Part shown: one piece after another, positions 33,071 to 46,331 of the stretch | Layout: every line of letters starts with the position of its first letter | Numbering within the stretch: position 1 is the stretch's first letter | Source of the DNA: Cryptomeria japonica | Lineage: Eukaryota > Streptophyta > Pinopsida > Cupressales > Cupressaceae | Assembly (NCBI RefSeq): GCF_030272615.1 | Contig: NC_081415.1 | Coordinates: forward strand, 603,903,644 to 603,967,643 | DNA length: 64,000 bases | Reading direction: 5' to 3' | Translations under genes and position numbers: made by a program | Notes under the pieces: model-generated | Seen by the model: the letters and a program-made list of their open reading frames with translations, nothing else | Databases searched by the model: none | What the model was told of the DNA's origin: nothing

Positions 33071-34901
33071 AGAAAGAGAGGTAAAAAAAGCAGTGTTTTT
33101 ACTTGCAAATTACTTTGTTTTTCTAGTCTGTTTCTTCATTTTGGTTTTCTTTGGTACTGATTCTCTGTGCAAAACCTTGGCATACGCATGACAAAGTCAA
33201 TAAATGAAACTACTAACATGTTTTATGCAGATTCGATAGTCAAAGACTAAATATATCAAACTTCTGACTTGGGTTTTGCAGGTTGCCTTGGACTACAACT
33301 AAACTTTGTGTTTGTAATTAATATTTAGGCACCTAGTGATTTCTAAATAGGATGGAATGAATGTATGTTTTCCTTGATTGTTGAGTTTGACATTGGAGTA
33401 GGAGAGTATGCTCTCATCTTTCTTAGGGTGATCAGAAATCCAGATCTTCGATACCATGCTCATGTTTTTTATTGTGTGTCGCCTTTAGAGGGCCTACCTT
33501 CCCGACCATTTGCTTTTGCAAGCAAGTGATAATCATGAGAAGGGAATGACCCAATGTGAGTACGGCTAGAATACCTTGGCATTCTAACTCACTATAAACA
33601 AATACCTGATGGGCGAAAGCTTTGAAGGAACGGTTACATTGGAATTGCAGTTACTTGGGAAGTGATGACCCTTGGACTCTTTCTCATATCAACATCTAAG
33701 TAGGGCCTCAAGGTCTAAATCATGCTTGTGCAACTACATTTGTTTGGTATCTTGGTGGGCTTAATGTCTCAATCACACTTGTGTGATGCCAAGGAGTAAC
33801 GCTTAACAGAAATCCTTACTAAACACCTTGTATTTAGAGGCCAAGAATCCTTCTAGTTGCTTGAGAAGGACAAGTTCGGATACTTGGAAGAGATACTAAG
33901 TTTGCCATAGGGAGATTTCCATGAGGACTGATGCTTGGCTTCCCTGAGAAGTGAGTGCCATGGAGGGGAGCCTGTGGGTTCAAGTATTTATGTATTCTCC
34001 TTGAATCTCATAACAAGTCTACCTCTCAAGTACCTACTGTCCTTGCCATCCATAAGAAATGTGTGAATGAGCATGATTGTCTTGAGTCTAAGTTGAAGTA
34101 TCTTGTCTTCTTTGCTTGTTGAAAGTTGAGTTGTGTCTCATTTCAAAAACAAGACAAATTGATTCAAAACAAGGATAAACACAAGAACATTTCATCCAAC
34201 AAAGTTCAAAACACCTTCAAACATGGTTGTCAAACATTTTTCAAAATCTTGTCTCAACATCATGTCACTTAGATTTAGGTTCATCCTAGGTTTGCATTTT
34301 GCAAATTCATTGTCAAGTACCAAGGTTAGGTTTCATCTAGGTCATACTCCTTTGCATATCAATAAGAGTCATCCATTCGCATATGTCCTCTTGCATTAGA
34401 GTAATACCATTGTCATTCATTCATATTTGCATACCCTAGGTCTCTTCATTAAGCTTAAGTCATTATCATATCATATTAGGGTCATTTGCATAGTAATTGT
34501 CCCTTTGCATATAGTGTCAAACTAGGTTTTGTCATACTTGAGTAATCCAAATCTTTGATAAACCCTAAGTCATTGTTAGGAAGTCTAGACCTTATCAAAC
34601 CTTTTGTCCTTTTGTCATCAATGTCATTTTGTCAAACCTAGCTTAGTATCCAAGAATATAGGGGAGACATTGTCATCTTGTCCTTTTGTCACTTGGTCCT
34701 TTTGTCCTTTGAGGTCTAGACACCATTCCAATTTCTTAAGGGTCTCTCTTTTAGATTTGCATTCAAAAGTTTGTCAAAATATTGAAAAAACAACCAAAAA
34801 CATAGGTTGCATTCTTGCCATAGATTGCATTTTCATCTATTTAGGTTGCATTTAGTTGTATATCATACATCATCCTTTTAAAATCAAAAATCCCAAAAAC
34901 A
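33071..34901 (+). other. B 5' leader; no gene
   Basis: No ORF above 60 codons on either strand and no motif recognised before the ORF at 34902. Confidence 0.4.
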
Positions 34902-35282
34902 TTGCATAGTGACATGTCTATTGAAACAAGGTTCCAAGCACCAATCATGCAACAAAGTTTGACATATCAACCGACAATGCAATCACAATTACATCCAACC
35001 CAACAACAAGGCAATATCGATCAAACTTTTTATGATGAAACAAGTCTCCAAATACAAAAACTAGAGGAGAAACTAGCTCAAGAAAATGAGATACTGGAAC
35101 AAAGAGTGAAAAACATTTAGAAGAATAGATCACAAATGTCCAAAATGTTTCAAAAATTTCCAAGTCGAAATCCAAAGATTGAGCCAATTGATGTAAGATC
35201 TCTTCTTGAACGATCAGACATACTAGCTCTCCTCTCCCAAATAGAGATGATGAAACAATTTCAAGAAAAGAGACAACAATAT
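34902..35282 (+). pseudogene. B ORF, N-terminal part, cut by C
   Basis: Starts at a non-ATG or near-ATG position around 34902-34914; the first open piece to 35120 is Q/T/P-rich (many Q and QPT repeats) and then coiled-coil-like (KLEEKLAQENEILEQ). After one stop it reads in the same frame to the C insertion at 35282. It resumes in phase at 50368. No gag domain or knuckle is recognised, although position suggests a gag substitute. Confidence 0.45.
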
Positions 35283-36681
35283 TGATGCTCTGCAAAAAGG
35301 GAAGGTTAGTCAATGATAACAAAACACAAATAAGAAGAAAAGCCAAGTTGTTAGTGTTAGAAATCAGAAACAAAATACTTTCCTACACAAGCATATCAAA
35401 AGAGATACCAAAAGCATGATAGAATGTCTAACTAGGAAGGTAAATATGATGAGGCATCTCCAAATGCCTCCTAACATGCTCTTGGCTTCTTCTCCCTTGT
35501 TCCTCTCCTCTCCAAGTTCCAAAATAGTGTAGCTCTCAGCAGCTTTTTGCACTATGGATGCTTATGGAAGATTGAGATTGTAGTATTGTGCTCCAAATGT
35601 AAAATAAAAAGCTAATATCAAGCTATTGATGCTAAAATGATTAATTTTAACCAGAATGACAAGATATTAGTTAAATATGCTAAAATGCTCTCTTAAAATG
35701 CCTATAGCTTAAATGCATACAAGTTTTCAGGATCTGGATTATGAAGAAATGGGCCCTATTTATAGGAAAAATGGAGCAATGGATGGTTGAGATTGAGTAA
35801 TCTCAACAAGGGTCAGGATTGAATGATTTCAAATCCATGTGAGGGCTTTCAACCCAATCCCAGGATGACAAGTGTCAATGTGAGATAGGTTGAGAGGGGA
35901 GAGAATAAGCATTAAATGCCTGATATGACTTTGGGATTTAGAGTCAAGGTTGGTTGAATGAATAAACTCTTTATTCAAAGAATAAAGCTTTTATCCAATG
36001 GATAAACTCTTGTGCAAATGTGAAATGGAGGAATATGGTCAAAACAATAAATGTTTGGGGAGACAAGTTTGAAATAACCATAAATGGTTATGTAAGAGTC
36101 ATAAATGGTCATGTAAGAACCATTAGTGGTCTTGGAAGACTTTGGGGGTTAATTTGTTGAACATAGAAAGCATTAAATGCTTTTCGAAGACTTTGGAGTC
36201 TTTGAGAAGTGACTCCATTTTGCTTAGGAATGTGACAATAATTAGGGGATGGATTAGGCTAATTAGGAAGGGTTTAGAAGAATCTAGAAGGGGATTAGAT
36301 TTTGCAAGTGGATTTGGTGGGTGAGGGAAAATAGGATTTTATTAAAATAAAAATTCATTTATTTCAATAAATGTGTGCAAGTTACATTTGTAGGAAAATG
36401 CAAGTGGGGGGGAATAATGATTTAAATAAATATTTTATTTAATTTATTTAAAAGAGGAAAAAGGGGATTTAATTAAATAAATAGATTTTATTTATTTAAT
36501 TGATTTGTATTTGGTTTAATGAATTAATTAAAATAAATTGAATAGTTTATTTAATTAATAGAAGAATGTTTGGAGATGAATTAATTAAATATTTATTTAA
36601 TTAACTGATGGCTAGTGGATTTTTAATCAAATAAATAGCGAATATTTATTTAATTAAGCTGGACAGATTTGTGTGACTACA
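35283..36681 (-). mobile_element. C 3' LTR
   Basis: Minus strand TGTAGTCACAC ... GCAGAGCATCA. A TATA box CTATAAATAGGGC lies at 35753-35765. An AT-rich block of repeated TTAATTAAATAAATA palindromes fills 36420-36650. Confidence 0.9.
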
Positions 36682-36698
36682 TTTGCCCCTCTTTGAGA
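36682..36698 (-). other. C polypurine tract
   Basis: The minus strand reads CTCAAAGAGGGGCAAA then TGTAG, nearly identical to the B tract at 56119-56135. Confidence 0.75.
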
Positions 36699-39044
36699 CG
36701 GTGCAGTTTATCGCGTCGTTTCAAAGAAAGAAAAACTGGTGTGAAGAAAATGCCCCATAAAATGTAAATTTAATGGGTGGTATGCCCCCTCAAGAGATGG
36801 GCCGAAAATTTTAAAAAAATCGAGCGATCTCTCGGAAAAGAATGAGAAGTGGAGGGGAGGTAGAATAGAAGAAATTAGCAACAATGGTGAAAGAATGGAA
36901 GAAAAATAGAGTGAATATGGAGAAACAACAAGCCAGCAAGTACCCTAAGGTCATGCAAGAGATACATAGTAGATGTAGTGTGGGGTTTGGATTGATGCTA
37001 TACAATTGATCAAAATTGGTTGGACAATCTGGTGCAATCGGTTTAATTGCCCCGGTCAAGTCAAAGCGTGACAGTTGATGTCAGCTGGTTGCTTGGACAT
37101 GATAAAGTCTGAGTAAGTGAATCAAAGTGACCTAATGTGACTTAGACAATTGATGTAATTGCTTGATGAAGTCAAGGTATATGAAGCAAAATCCTCGTTC
37201 AGACATAGACAATTGATGTAATTGTCTGATGTGATTGTGTTTGATTGGTTGATCAATTGATAGTGTGTGCGTGTGATGGATGGTTGTGGGGAATCATGGC
37301 AGCTCCGTTGAGACTAGGTCATTATGATAAATGCCTGATGTAGTCTAGGATTACCATAATCGATTACCTGTTGAGACCCAAAGATACTTGATCAGAGTAT
37401 CTGTTGATAGTCTAGGTGTGTGTGAGTCGAGGTACCTATGCAGAGAGAGTAACTTGCTTGGCTTATTGGATGACTTAGCATAGGAAACACAATCCCTCCT
37501 ATTTAGAGATGGATGGTGATGAACGTGGCTTGATTGGGTTGATTGAGAAATGATGTAGGGTATGTGATGCTGATTATCAAGATGGGGAGGGTTAGGGGGG
37601 GGGGGTTCGATGTTAGATAGAAGAAATGGAGAAACTATGACTCATTCCTATGGAAGAAGAGGAAAATAGAGTATGCATTATTATGACTATGTATGCATGA
37701 TATGTAGCTATTATGAATGTATGGATGGGTGGAATGCAATGAAATGCAATATATATAGATGAGATGAGATGATGATCCATAGTGCTCTATTTTCATCATT
37801 GAGCTTTAAAATGTTGGAAGAGAATACAAGCATCTTGACATAATGATTCAAGATGACCTAAGTATTCCTTACATGGATTCTATATAGCAAGTTAATACAA
37901 ATGACTTGATATAAGGGTCAAGTCGACCAAAGTATTGTTTGTGGAATAGAGAAGGATTAGCTCCGTTCATGCATGACTTGGATCGTCCTCCTTGATCTTA
38001 GGCTGATCATATCTTGAGACAAGTGCATACCGTAATAAGAGATAAAACCTTTATCCAATTTGGATGAGGAGGAACCAACGAAAGAGAATTGTACCTGCAA
38101 ACAAACAGTATATACATAAAGAATAAAGAACAAGAATCCTTGGTAATAGTTCATGCTCATATGGTCAAGGTATATGCTGTAGTCAGCAAGCCGTAATGAT
38201 CTATGACTGTATTTTTGCCTATGATCACATAGCTCAATGAACTTCCCACGTAGACACCATTAGTACATGCCCTAAAACTTCATCAGAATAATGTGTCGAA
38301 GATACACAAACAATGCCATAGGAACCTGATATAAATTACTAGACCATAAATCAACCAAGTATTTGATAGCATAAACAGAATTTTCTTGTCAAAGAAAATG
38401 TCATCTTGTCTTTGTTTTGGTAAGGAAGGATGCATCCTTGTTGAAGACAGTTTTGAGTGTTGATGTTGATTGTGTGGTTGATTGATAAGTGGTCATTTTG
38501 TGGAGTATATCACAATGTTTTTTTGGTATCTATGCGGATGAGTATGTACAATGTATTGCCATGTTTTTTTGTTTGATTTTTTGATGTTTTTTGATGTTTT
38601 TGGATTTTGTGAGACAGTTTTGAATGTTTTACCCAATGAATCACTAGTAATGTAGAATTAATTTCCACCAACTAGATTTAAGGGCATTGCCCCCAAGTGT
38701 AGACATGACTATGACAAAGCAGGATGCAAGATGCATGAAGTACTTTCTTTGATTACAGATCAAATAACAAGCCATGGTTTAGATGGATGGATGTGTGGAT
38801 GCATGAATGTGATTGCAACGAATCTAAAAGATACTGGAGCCATTGTCTTTACGAGTGGCACCTATTTGCTAGGTTTTCACCATCGCACTTACCCAAGGTA
38901 CCACCAGAGTGGTTGTTCACCATTTGGATGCATGATTTTTCTTTACTTTTTTGAATGTTTTTGTATTTCTTCAAGATATTTTTCTAAATGTTTTTGGTAT
39001 TTTCTGGTATGCAGGGGAGCTTGATGCTCTATACAGCTTAGGTA
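36699..39044 (-). other. C 3' non-coding region; no gene
   Basis: No conserved ORF. It contains an 11-base G-run near 37597-37607 and short direct repeats of gtaattg(c/t)(t/c)tgatg (37150-37230). ORFs at 37957-38160 and 38731-39024 show no family resemblance. Confidence 0.45.
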
Positions 39045-40330
39045 TTAAACATTTTTAGGTGCATGCTATTGATTGGATCTGCGAGCGGTTCTCCTTCTGA
39101 TGTAGCCAACTGATATGCCCCAGACCAAAACACAGCAGTGACAACATATGGGCCCAGCCAGTTTGATTCAAACTTGCCCTGATGTTCTCTGTTTGGTTGG
39201 TTGTGAGGATTCTCTTGTAGAACAAGATCACCTACCTCAAATGTACGTGATCTAACTCAGTGATTATAGCTTCTGCTCATGCGCTGCTGATAGGCTTTGA
39301 GGTGATTGTATGCAGCTTGTCGCTTCTCAATGAGTAACTCTAAGTCCTGAAGATGGGATACTCTATAGGCTTCGTCATCGATGAGATTGTGCAAGGAAAC
39401 CCATAATGATGGTATCTCAACCTCAATAGGTAAGATAGCTTCTGCACCATAGACCAATGAATAAGGAGTTGCACCCATAGGGATTCGAATGCTAGTTTGA
39501 TATGCCCATAGTGCCGGATTTAGTTGAACATGCCAGTCACGACCGACATCATTGACTGTCTTCTTTAGGATCCTCAATATGTTTTTATTAGATGCTTCAG
39601 CCTGACCATTGCCTTGTGGGTAATAGGGAGTGGAAAAGTAGTGTTGGATATGAAATTTCTCACAAAGTTCACGGACATCCTGATTTTTGAAAGGAAGATC
39701 GTTATCTGTGATGATGGACATGGGTACACCATACCGGTAGATGATGTAGTTGAGGATGAATGAGGCGATCTACTTGCCGGTGACTTGGGTAAGTGGAACA
39801 ACTTCGATCCACTTTGTGAAATATTCGGTGGTGGTAATAATGAATTTATGGCCGTTGGATGAAGATGGATGGATTTTACCCACAAGGTCAAGGCCCCATT
39901 GACAAAAAGGCCATGGTGTCATGATTGGTTGTAGTTCCTATGCTGGTGCATGTATCAGGTCACCATGAACTTGACATTTTTTGCATTTTCTGACAAAGTA
40001 GTAGGAATCCTTTTCCATAGATGGCCAATAGTATCCATTGTGCAGGAGTTTCTTGGCTAGTGACGGACCACTTGAGTGAGGCCCGCAAATTCCCTCATGG
40101 ACTTCTTCCAAAGCCTTTGTTATCTCACCTTGTTCCAGACATCGAAGGAGAGTACCATCAAGACCGCGACGGTATAGGGTTTCGGCAATAATGGTATATC
40201 GAACAGTTTGGCGAATGAAGGTTTTACGTTGGTTATTCGATTGGTTGGGAGGAAGGGTGTGATCATGGAGATAGATGTAGAATTCATGGTACCATGGGGA
40301 TTCAGAACTGACAAGGTGACATATCATTTC
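39045..40330 (-). pseudogene. C integrase
   Basis: Open pieces 39938-40327 and 39257-39721 and the intervening and following sequence are all in one frame. The N-terminal His-Cys zinc domain is visible (VHEGICGPH ... CKKCQVHG). The catalytic core follows with WGLDLVG, IITDNDLPF and QGNGQAEASNK (the D, D and E positions). The C-terminal domain continues past a stop at 39257 through VGDLVLQEN and a GPY-type motif (KFESNWLGPYVV). At least three in-frame stops (near 39935, 39770 and 39257) inactivate it. Integrase inserts the cDNA. The family match is strong. Confidence 0.85.
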
Positions 40331-40567
40331 AGATTCAGGGATATCATAAGCACGAATCCAAAGCTATTCTACCAAGAACTTGTAGCGTGTTGAATTCTGT
40401 GGAAGATCTAGGAGAGATGTGATGGTAGCCATAGCATCTGCAGCTCAATTCTGATCTCTTGGTATCTGCTCAAAAGTGATAGTAGTAAATGATGTCTTTA
40501 GGTTGTCCACCATTTGCTTATATGGCATGAGTTTATCATCCTTGGTCGGATATTCATCAGTTGCTTG

Positions 40568-40876
40568 TCAAATGACCAGTTGTGAGTCGCCATATACTTG
40601 TAGTTCTTGTAACTTCCATTGTACGGCTAGCCTGAGTCCTATGATCAAGGCCTCATACTCTGCTATGTTGTTACTACATGGAAATGTGAGCCTATAAGAC
40701 TTCAGGATGCTGTCACCTTGAGGTGTGATAAATAGAATGCCCGCCCCCAAGCCATGCCTAGTGTATGAACCATCAAAGTATAGTTTCCATGGTTGTGCTG
40801 TTGTGATCATGAATATCTCTTCATCTAGAAAATTGGAAATGAGAGGATGATCGCCTATGAGAGGTGCATCAGCCAA
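40568..40876 (-). pseudogene. C second (archaeal-type) RNase H
   Basis: Contains LYFDGSYTRHGLGAGILF, NNIAEYEALIIGL and VYGDSQLVI, which carry the D, E and D catalytic positions of an RNase H, downstream of a first RNase H domain. A second RNase H of this kind is known in Tat-branch Ty3 elements. It ends at a stop; read-through in frame continues to the integrase. Confidence 0.85.
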
Positions 40877-41440
40877 CTAATCTGCAATAACTTGCCCTTT
40901 GATAGCTTTACAATCAACATACTCGATGTCAAATTCACTTAGAATCATCACCCATTTGGCCATGCGACCTATCAATGCTGCTTTGCTGAGTAAATACTTG
41001 AGTGGATCAATCTTTGCAATGAGTTGTACCTTGTGTGTTAATAGATAGTGCCTCAGTTTAGTGGCCACCAGGATTACTGCTAGGCAAGCTCGCTCAATAG
41101 GTGTGTAATTGAGTTCATAGCCCACCAATGTGTGAGAGATGTAGTAAACAACACATTCTTTTCCTTTTGTATTATGTTGTGCCAATAGTACACCCAATGC
41201 TATACTTGTTGCTGATATATAGAGTAACAATGGTCTACTTGGATCTGGTGGCATTAGCAATGGTGGATTCATGAGATAGTCTTTAAGCATCTGAAATGCT
41301 TGCTGGCATCTAGTATCCCATTGAAAGCGGATGTTCTTGTGTAGCAGGTGTGTGAATGGGTGACATTTATCTGCCAATTATGCAATGAATCTTGGGATGG
41401 ATTGAAGCCGTCCTTGTAATGTCCTTAGCTGACTGATATT
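40877..41440 (-). pseudogene. C first RNase H
   Basis: In frame with the RT palm. The tether region has FQWDTRCQQAFQMLKDYL. The RNase H core LLYISATSIALGVLLAQ has Ile where active enzymes have the first catalytic Asp, followed by YYISHTLVGYELNYTPIERACLAV. Loss of the first catalytic residue in this domain is common when a second RNase H is present in the Tat branch. Stop codons lie at each end (near 40876 and 41378). Confidence 0.75.
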
Positions 41441-42200
41441 CTTTGGAGGTGGCATGTCCATGATTGCCTTAACCTTTGCTGGATCGACCTCAATACCTTT
41501 GCTTGAGACAATGTATCCTAGAAGCTTCTTGGAGGTTACTCCAAAGACACATTTCTTTGGGTTGAGTCAAACATGGTATTGTTCCAGTCTATCAAAGATT
41601 TTATCTAAGATGTGGAGATGCCCTTCTCTGGTGAGTGATTTTGTTAGTAAGTCATCCACATAATCTTCCATCATAGTATGCATCATTTCATGGAAGATGG
41701 TGGTCATTGTTCTTTGATAGGTTGCTCCTGCATTCTTGAGACCGAAAGGCATCACATTCCAGCAATATGTGCCCCATGGATAGGTGAAGGCTATCTTATG
41801 TTGATCTTTTGGTGCAATCTTTATCTGATTGTATCCATGAGTGAAAGCATGGCATGTCCGACTGTCAAATCCACTATGATGTCGATATTTGGAAGGGGGA
41901 AGTCATCCTTAGGACAGGCCTTATTCAGATCTCTGAAGTCAGTACAAATGCGGATGCCCCCTTTTGGTTTGCCAACAGGAACAATGTTGGATATCCATTC
42001 TGCATAATCAATTGGTCTAATGAAACCACCATCTAGGAGTTTCTTGAGTTTTGTTTTGACTAGTACTACAATTTGAGGATGCATCTTACGAAGCTTCTGC
42101 TTGACAGGTTTGGCTCCTTCTACGATAGTGAGGTGATGCATGACTAAATCAGGATCAAGCCCAGGCATGTCTGCATATGACCATGCAAAGTTGTCTGACG
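41441..42200 (-). pseudogene. C reverse transcriptase with two frameshifts
   Basis: Fingers: GAKPVKQKLRKMHP, LLDGGFIRP, WISNIVPVGKPKGGIRICTDFRDLNKACPKDDFPLP. Palm: MPFGLKNAGATYQR and YVDDLL with the catalytic Asp pair near 41655. A small deletion near 41838 removed the D-G-x-S-G-x part of the conserved NQI motif and changed frame; a second frame change lies near 42195, just before YADMPGLDPDL. A stop near 41566 follows the palm. Non-functional. Confidence 0.85.
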
Positions 42201-42326
42201 CTTCTGGAAGAACTCTATAAACTTAGGTTGTTCCTCTGGAGTGAGAAGAGATGCTAGATGTATGAGATGAGGATTTTCAGGAGTCCCCACATTGTATTCT
42301 TTAGTTTCCTCAATGAGAATCGTTGA

Positions 42327-43670
42327 TCATTCCTGTTGTGTACTATCAGGGAGAATGTCAAACCCTTTATCCTTAGGCACCTCAGAGAGGTTTTCACCAT
42401 TGGAGACGCTCTTTCTTTTTACTTTTGTTGGATCAAACAGTGCCACAGTGTGGTTTTCACTGGAAGATCCATGTTTTATTGTTATATTTTTGCAGCTGAA
42501 AGGTTTGGCATCTACCCTAAAGTATGCTATGCTTTTAAGTTCGATGGCGAATCCAGCTTTGTGATCCCCACTTGGTAGGTTATCCCTTAATTCCAAAAAG
42601 TCAATGATGGCCTCATCATTTTGGAAGAAGTCAAGGCATGGGGAATTTGGTTGGTTCCATTCGATGAGTTTAGGGTGGATGATGGGCATTACTTCATTGA
42701 TTAGTTTAAGTTCGTTAGATGTATCAGTGAGGGTTAAGATGTTATGGTGAATGTCGTTGATGGTACTCTCCCTATCAGAATCAGGCGTAGGATGAGATGT
42801 AGGGTTTGTGGAAGATGTTTCCAGTTCAGGAACCCAAGTGGTCTTTATCTGTGCTTCTCCGTAAATAGGGATGTCTTTGCGTGGCAGAGGTGGTGATGTG
42901 TCTTCCTCATCTGAAGTGTTAGGCTGTACAGAATCAAATTCCCACTCATGTGAGTCGATCTCTGAGTCACTTTCCAACATCCGATTACTATACCATACTA
43001 GGATGTCTTTTGAGTTAAATACTGCAGGTGTGATTGGTTGATGTACCTTTGTAGTGATCGGTGTTGTAGGTAGGGCGATGGGGATTAAGGAATCTGGTAC
43101 TGGGAGTATCGGTAATATTGACTTAGTTGCTTCTGCTGGAACTGCTGGTGCTATAGATGCTGCTGTGGGTTCTGATATAGTTGTTGCTACTAATGGTGCT
43201 ATTGATGTTATTGTTGTTGTTGATGGGATCACTGGTTTGATTGGTGGGATAAGTGGCATTGGTGATAGTTGTGTTGGGGTTTTGAGCCTCGATGGGATAG
43301 TTGGGATGGTGCTTGATGGTGCTTTGATTATGAAAGGTGTCCTCTTTGTAGTAGGCTGACATAATGGTTTGTTGGGTTTTCCTTTGAATCTAAGCTTAGG
43401 AAAGATCTCTTTTTCAAAGCCTAGGCCTATGTTACCTTTGGGCTTTAATTCCGGGAGCAGTGGTTCATGTCGTCCTTGTTTGCAATATCCCAAAGCACTC
43501 TGACCATCATATCCCATATTTTGCATGATGAGTAGACCTTTGCCATACTGATCCGTAGGAAGTTTAACTTGTGGTAGATCAGTGGTGATGGGATCTTTAT
43601 AGATCCCTTCCACCAAGTCCTCATCTTGGGTTTCTTCTTCTTGACTCTTTCCAAGGATGAAAGGTGTCAA
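42327..43670 (-). pseudogene. C G-patch domain and P/T-rich linker between protease and RT
   Basis: 447 open codons in frame with the protease ORF upstream, separated by one TAG at 43710. Residues ~43-72 form a G-patch: GKGLLIMQNMGYDGQSALG then a short K-Q-G-x-x-x-P segment. Residues ~110-230 are P/T/I-rich. The rest is acidic and leads to the RT. G-patch domains bind nucleic acid and are known next to protease in betaretroviruses and in some plant Ty3 polyproteins. Confidence 0.65.
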
Positions 43671-43709
43671 AGCACATGCTGGTGTGATTAGTGGTTGCTG
43701 GAGTACCTG

Positions 43710-44807
43710 CTATGGTTTACCATGTGTTCTAGGAGAAATGGGCATTTGTCCCACACAAAAGAGTTGACTCAAGTTGTATTCCCTAGGACCTTCCTCTGCT
43801 ATCTTCATTTTAAGCTTTTCTTGCTTTGGTATAGTGTTGTTCGAACTAGCAAGAGAGGTGGGACTTATATATGATGTGGAGGGAATGGCTTCTCTATTAT
43901 TAGGAACAATAATCTTTGGTTGATGGCTGATATTATGGCAATATGCGAAAGGATTTGCATTGCCCAGGATCGTGATTTCTACACCGTTATGTGGGAACTT
44001 GATACATTGATGGTAGGTAGATGGAACGGCTTGCATGGCATGTATCCAAGGTCTTCCTAATAATAGATTGTATGGTAGAGGAAGGTCTAGAACCTGACAA
44101 ATGATTTGCTTTACCACGGGGCCCACTCGGATTGGTAGTACCACAACTCCTTTGGATGAACGCTCTGCATCGTCACAGGCTTTGATTGTGATCTTCTTAC
44201 AAGGATCCACTGAATCTACCACATATCCCAATGCTGTGACCAACTGTAATGTACAAATATTTAGGCCTGCTCCATTATCGATCAAGACTCGCTTGATCCT
44301 ATGCTGGTTGATAAAGCCTTCAATGTGTAGTGAAGCGTTATGAGGTTGCTGGAAGGAAGAGTTGTCACTTTCAGAAAAAGTGAGACAAGGTGATGACTTT
44401 AGACTTCCAACCATTGCTTGAAATTGGTCTGTATTCAGGTTTGCAGGGACTAACGCCTCTTGGAGTGCTTGATCCAAGATAGTTTTATGAGATGGTGATA
44501 GACACAAAAGCTCTAAAATGGATATAAGTGCAGGGGTTTTGTCTAATTGTTCCACAAGATTGTACTGCTTTGGGATGGAGGTGGTGCCTTGTGGAGTTGC
44601 CTTTATGATAAGTTTGCCGCAACGCATAACAACATTGCAATTTGAGTTGGGATTTTTGAAGGTTATAGTTGCAACTTGTTCATTGGCATCATACAGATGA
44701 TTTACAGTGTAATTATACGTAGCCTGTGTATAATCAGTGGTATCAGTGCCTCGCCTAGAAGTGGAAGGACCCCTTTGATCTTGTGATGGAAGTGGATTTT
44801 TGAACAT
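43710..44807 (-). pseudogene. C protease region
   Basis: 365 open codons in frame with gag. Residues ~172-185 read RVLIDNGAGLNICTL, the aspartic protease active-site region; the family pattern D-(T/S/G)-G is here D-N-G (D177), probably damaged. Further on, LLLGRPWIHAMQAVPSTYHQC is the conserved C-terminal protease signature of this branch. It releases the mature proteins. Ends at TAG 43710-43712. Confidence 0.75.
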
Positions 44808-46331
44808 CAGATGATCATTATTTGTTGTTTTTGGGTCATGTCCTTCAATTTCAATTTCTCCTCAATCAATAAGATCCTGAATGAGATCTTTCAATCGGTG
44901 ACAATTACTTGTCTTGTGCCCTCTTCCTTGATGGAATTCATAGTGTTCAGTATCTCTCCACCATGCCGGTTTGACCTAAGGCTCATAGTTTGATAGTTTA
45001 GGTAGAGTGACCAAATTTTGAGAAATGAGTTGTCGTAATACTGTTTCAATGGCTTTCCCTAAGGGAGTGTATATGCATTTCTATTTTTGCTGACGAGGTC
45101 TAGGTTCATCGTGAGATGTGATGCAACCTTGATTTGAAGGAACATTTGTGTTGTTTTGAGGTGGAGGATTTTGTCCTGCATACTGAACCACAAGTTGTGC
45201 ATTTTCGATAGTCCTGGCATCTACAACCCCATCATTGACGATATTCTTGTTTTTATTCCAGAAGTTTGGTTTATCGCTATTGAAGCGTGGGTGAGGACCA
45301 TTTTTTGGTTCATTATAGATTTTGATGAGTCCTTTCTTGACGAGTTCTCTTTCACATTATAAACCCTTGGTGATCATATCATTAAAAGAGTCTGTGTCTT
45401 TGACATCTAGGTGAAATTCCATTTCTTCGTTTAAGTTGGAAATGAATATTTCCACTAGTTCTCATTCAAGTAACTGAAGAGAACGCCTACTAGACATTTG
45501 ACGCCATCATTGCAAGAATACTAAGAATAATTCACCTGGTTTTTGTTTAGTGTTGCACAGATCAGCCATGGTGATGTTGCATTCAATGTTATGAGAGTAA
45601 TGAACTAGGAACTTCTGGATGAGTTCCTCAAATGTTCTAATGCCACCTAATAGTCAGGAAAACCATGATGTGGTTGTTCCTCCCAAGCTTTGGGGAAAAA
45701 GGCGCATGAGGTATGTGTCTTCATATGCCACTTCAAGACAAGCGGAATGAAATTCTCTGACATGATCACGAGGATCTCCCTTTCCTCTATATTTTTCAAA
45801 TTTGGGTGTTTCGAATCCTCGTGGAAAGGGTGGAATATAAATATTCCTATGAAAAGGATAGGGACAGATGTCATTGAGTGAGAATTGGTTAGTTTTGACA
45901 CCACTATGAAGTTGGTGGGTGAGATTCTTGACTTGTTGCCGCAACATCTCCATTTCATTTAAAGGAGGAGGTGGTGGGTTACCTCAAGGAATGTTATATC
46001 TGATGGTATCTATACCTCTTTCCTCTTCATGGTGACTTTGTCTTTCTGATGCCTGTCTTAATTGGGCAAGATCAAAGTCAGAGGGGAGTTTTGCTCCTTC
46101 TTGAGTGAGTTTTAAGAAGTGAGCATCCGCATTGCTCCTGAGTATTTCGTCAAACAATTTGTTAAAGAGAGGGTTATGCTGAGCCCTTTCTATTGTTGCA
46201 AGAGTAGGAGTACTTGGGTTTTCATCATTTGCATTTCCTCCAAGTGCTTCTTGGAATTCATTGAGATTTTCCCTTTCTTCTTCTTCTATTTCTATTTCTC
46301 GTTGCCTTGACCGTGATCGGGTTTGAGCCAT
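44808..46331 (-). pseudogene. gag: C gag
   Basis: Starts at ATG 46331 (MAQTRSRSRQREIE), preferred over the in-frame Met at 46421. The capsid-like part has PPFPRGFETPKFEKYRGKG, DPRDHVREF and LMRLFPQSLGGTTTSWF. A zinc-binding motif follows near 44950: YEFHQGRGHKTSNC, where family members have Cys in place of the first Tyr. The frame is continuous from 46331 to 43710 but broken by about nine stops (for example 45984 and 45654). Most fit C-to-T changes of CGA, CAA or CAG codons. Confidence 0.8.

Noticed and set aside
37590-37610. G-run as a possible polypurine tract for C
   Set aside because: Not beside an LTR; the true tract is at 36682-36698.
43054-43359. 101-codon plus-strand ORF rich in G, I, V
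   Set aside because: Mirror of the P/T-rich linker of C.
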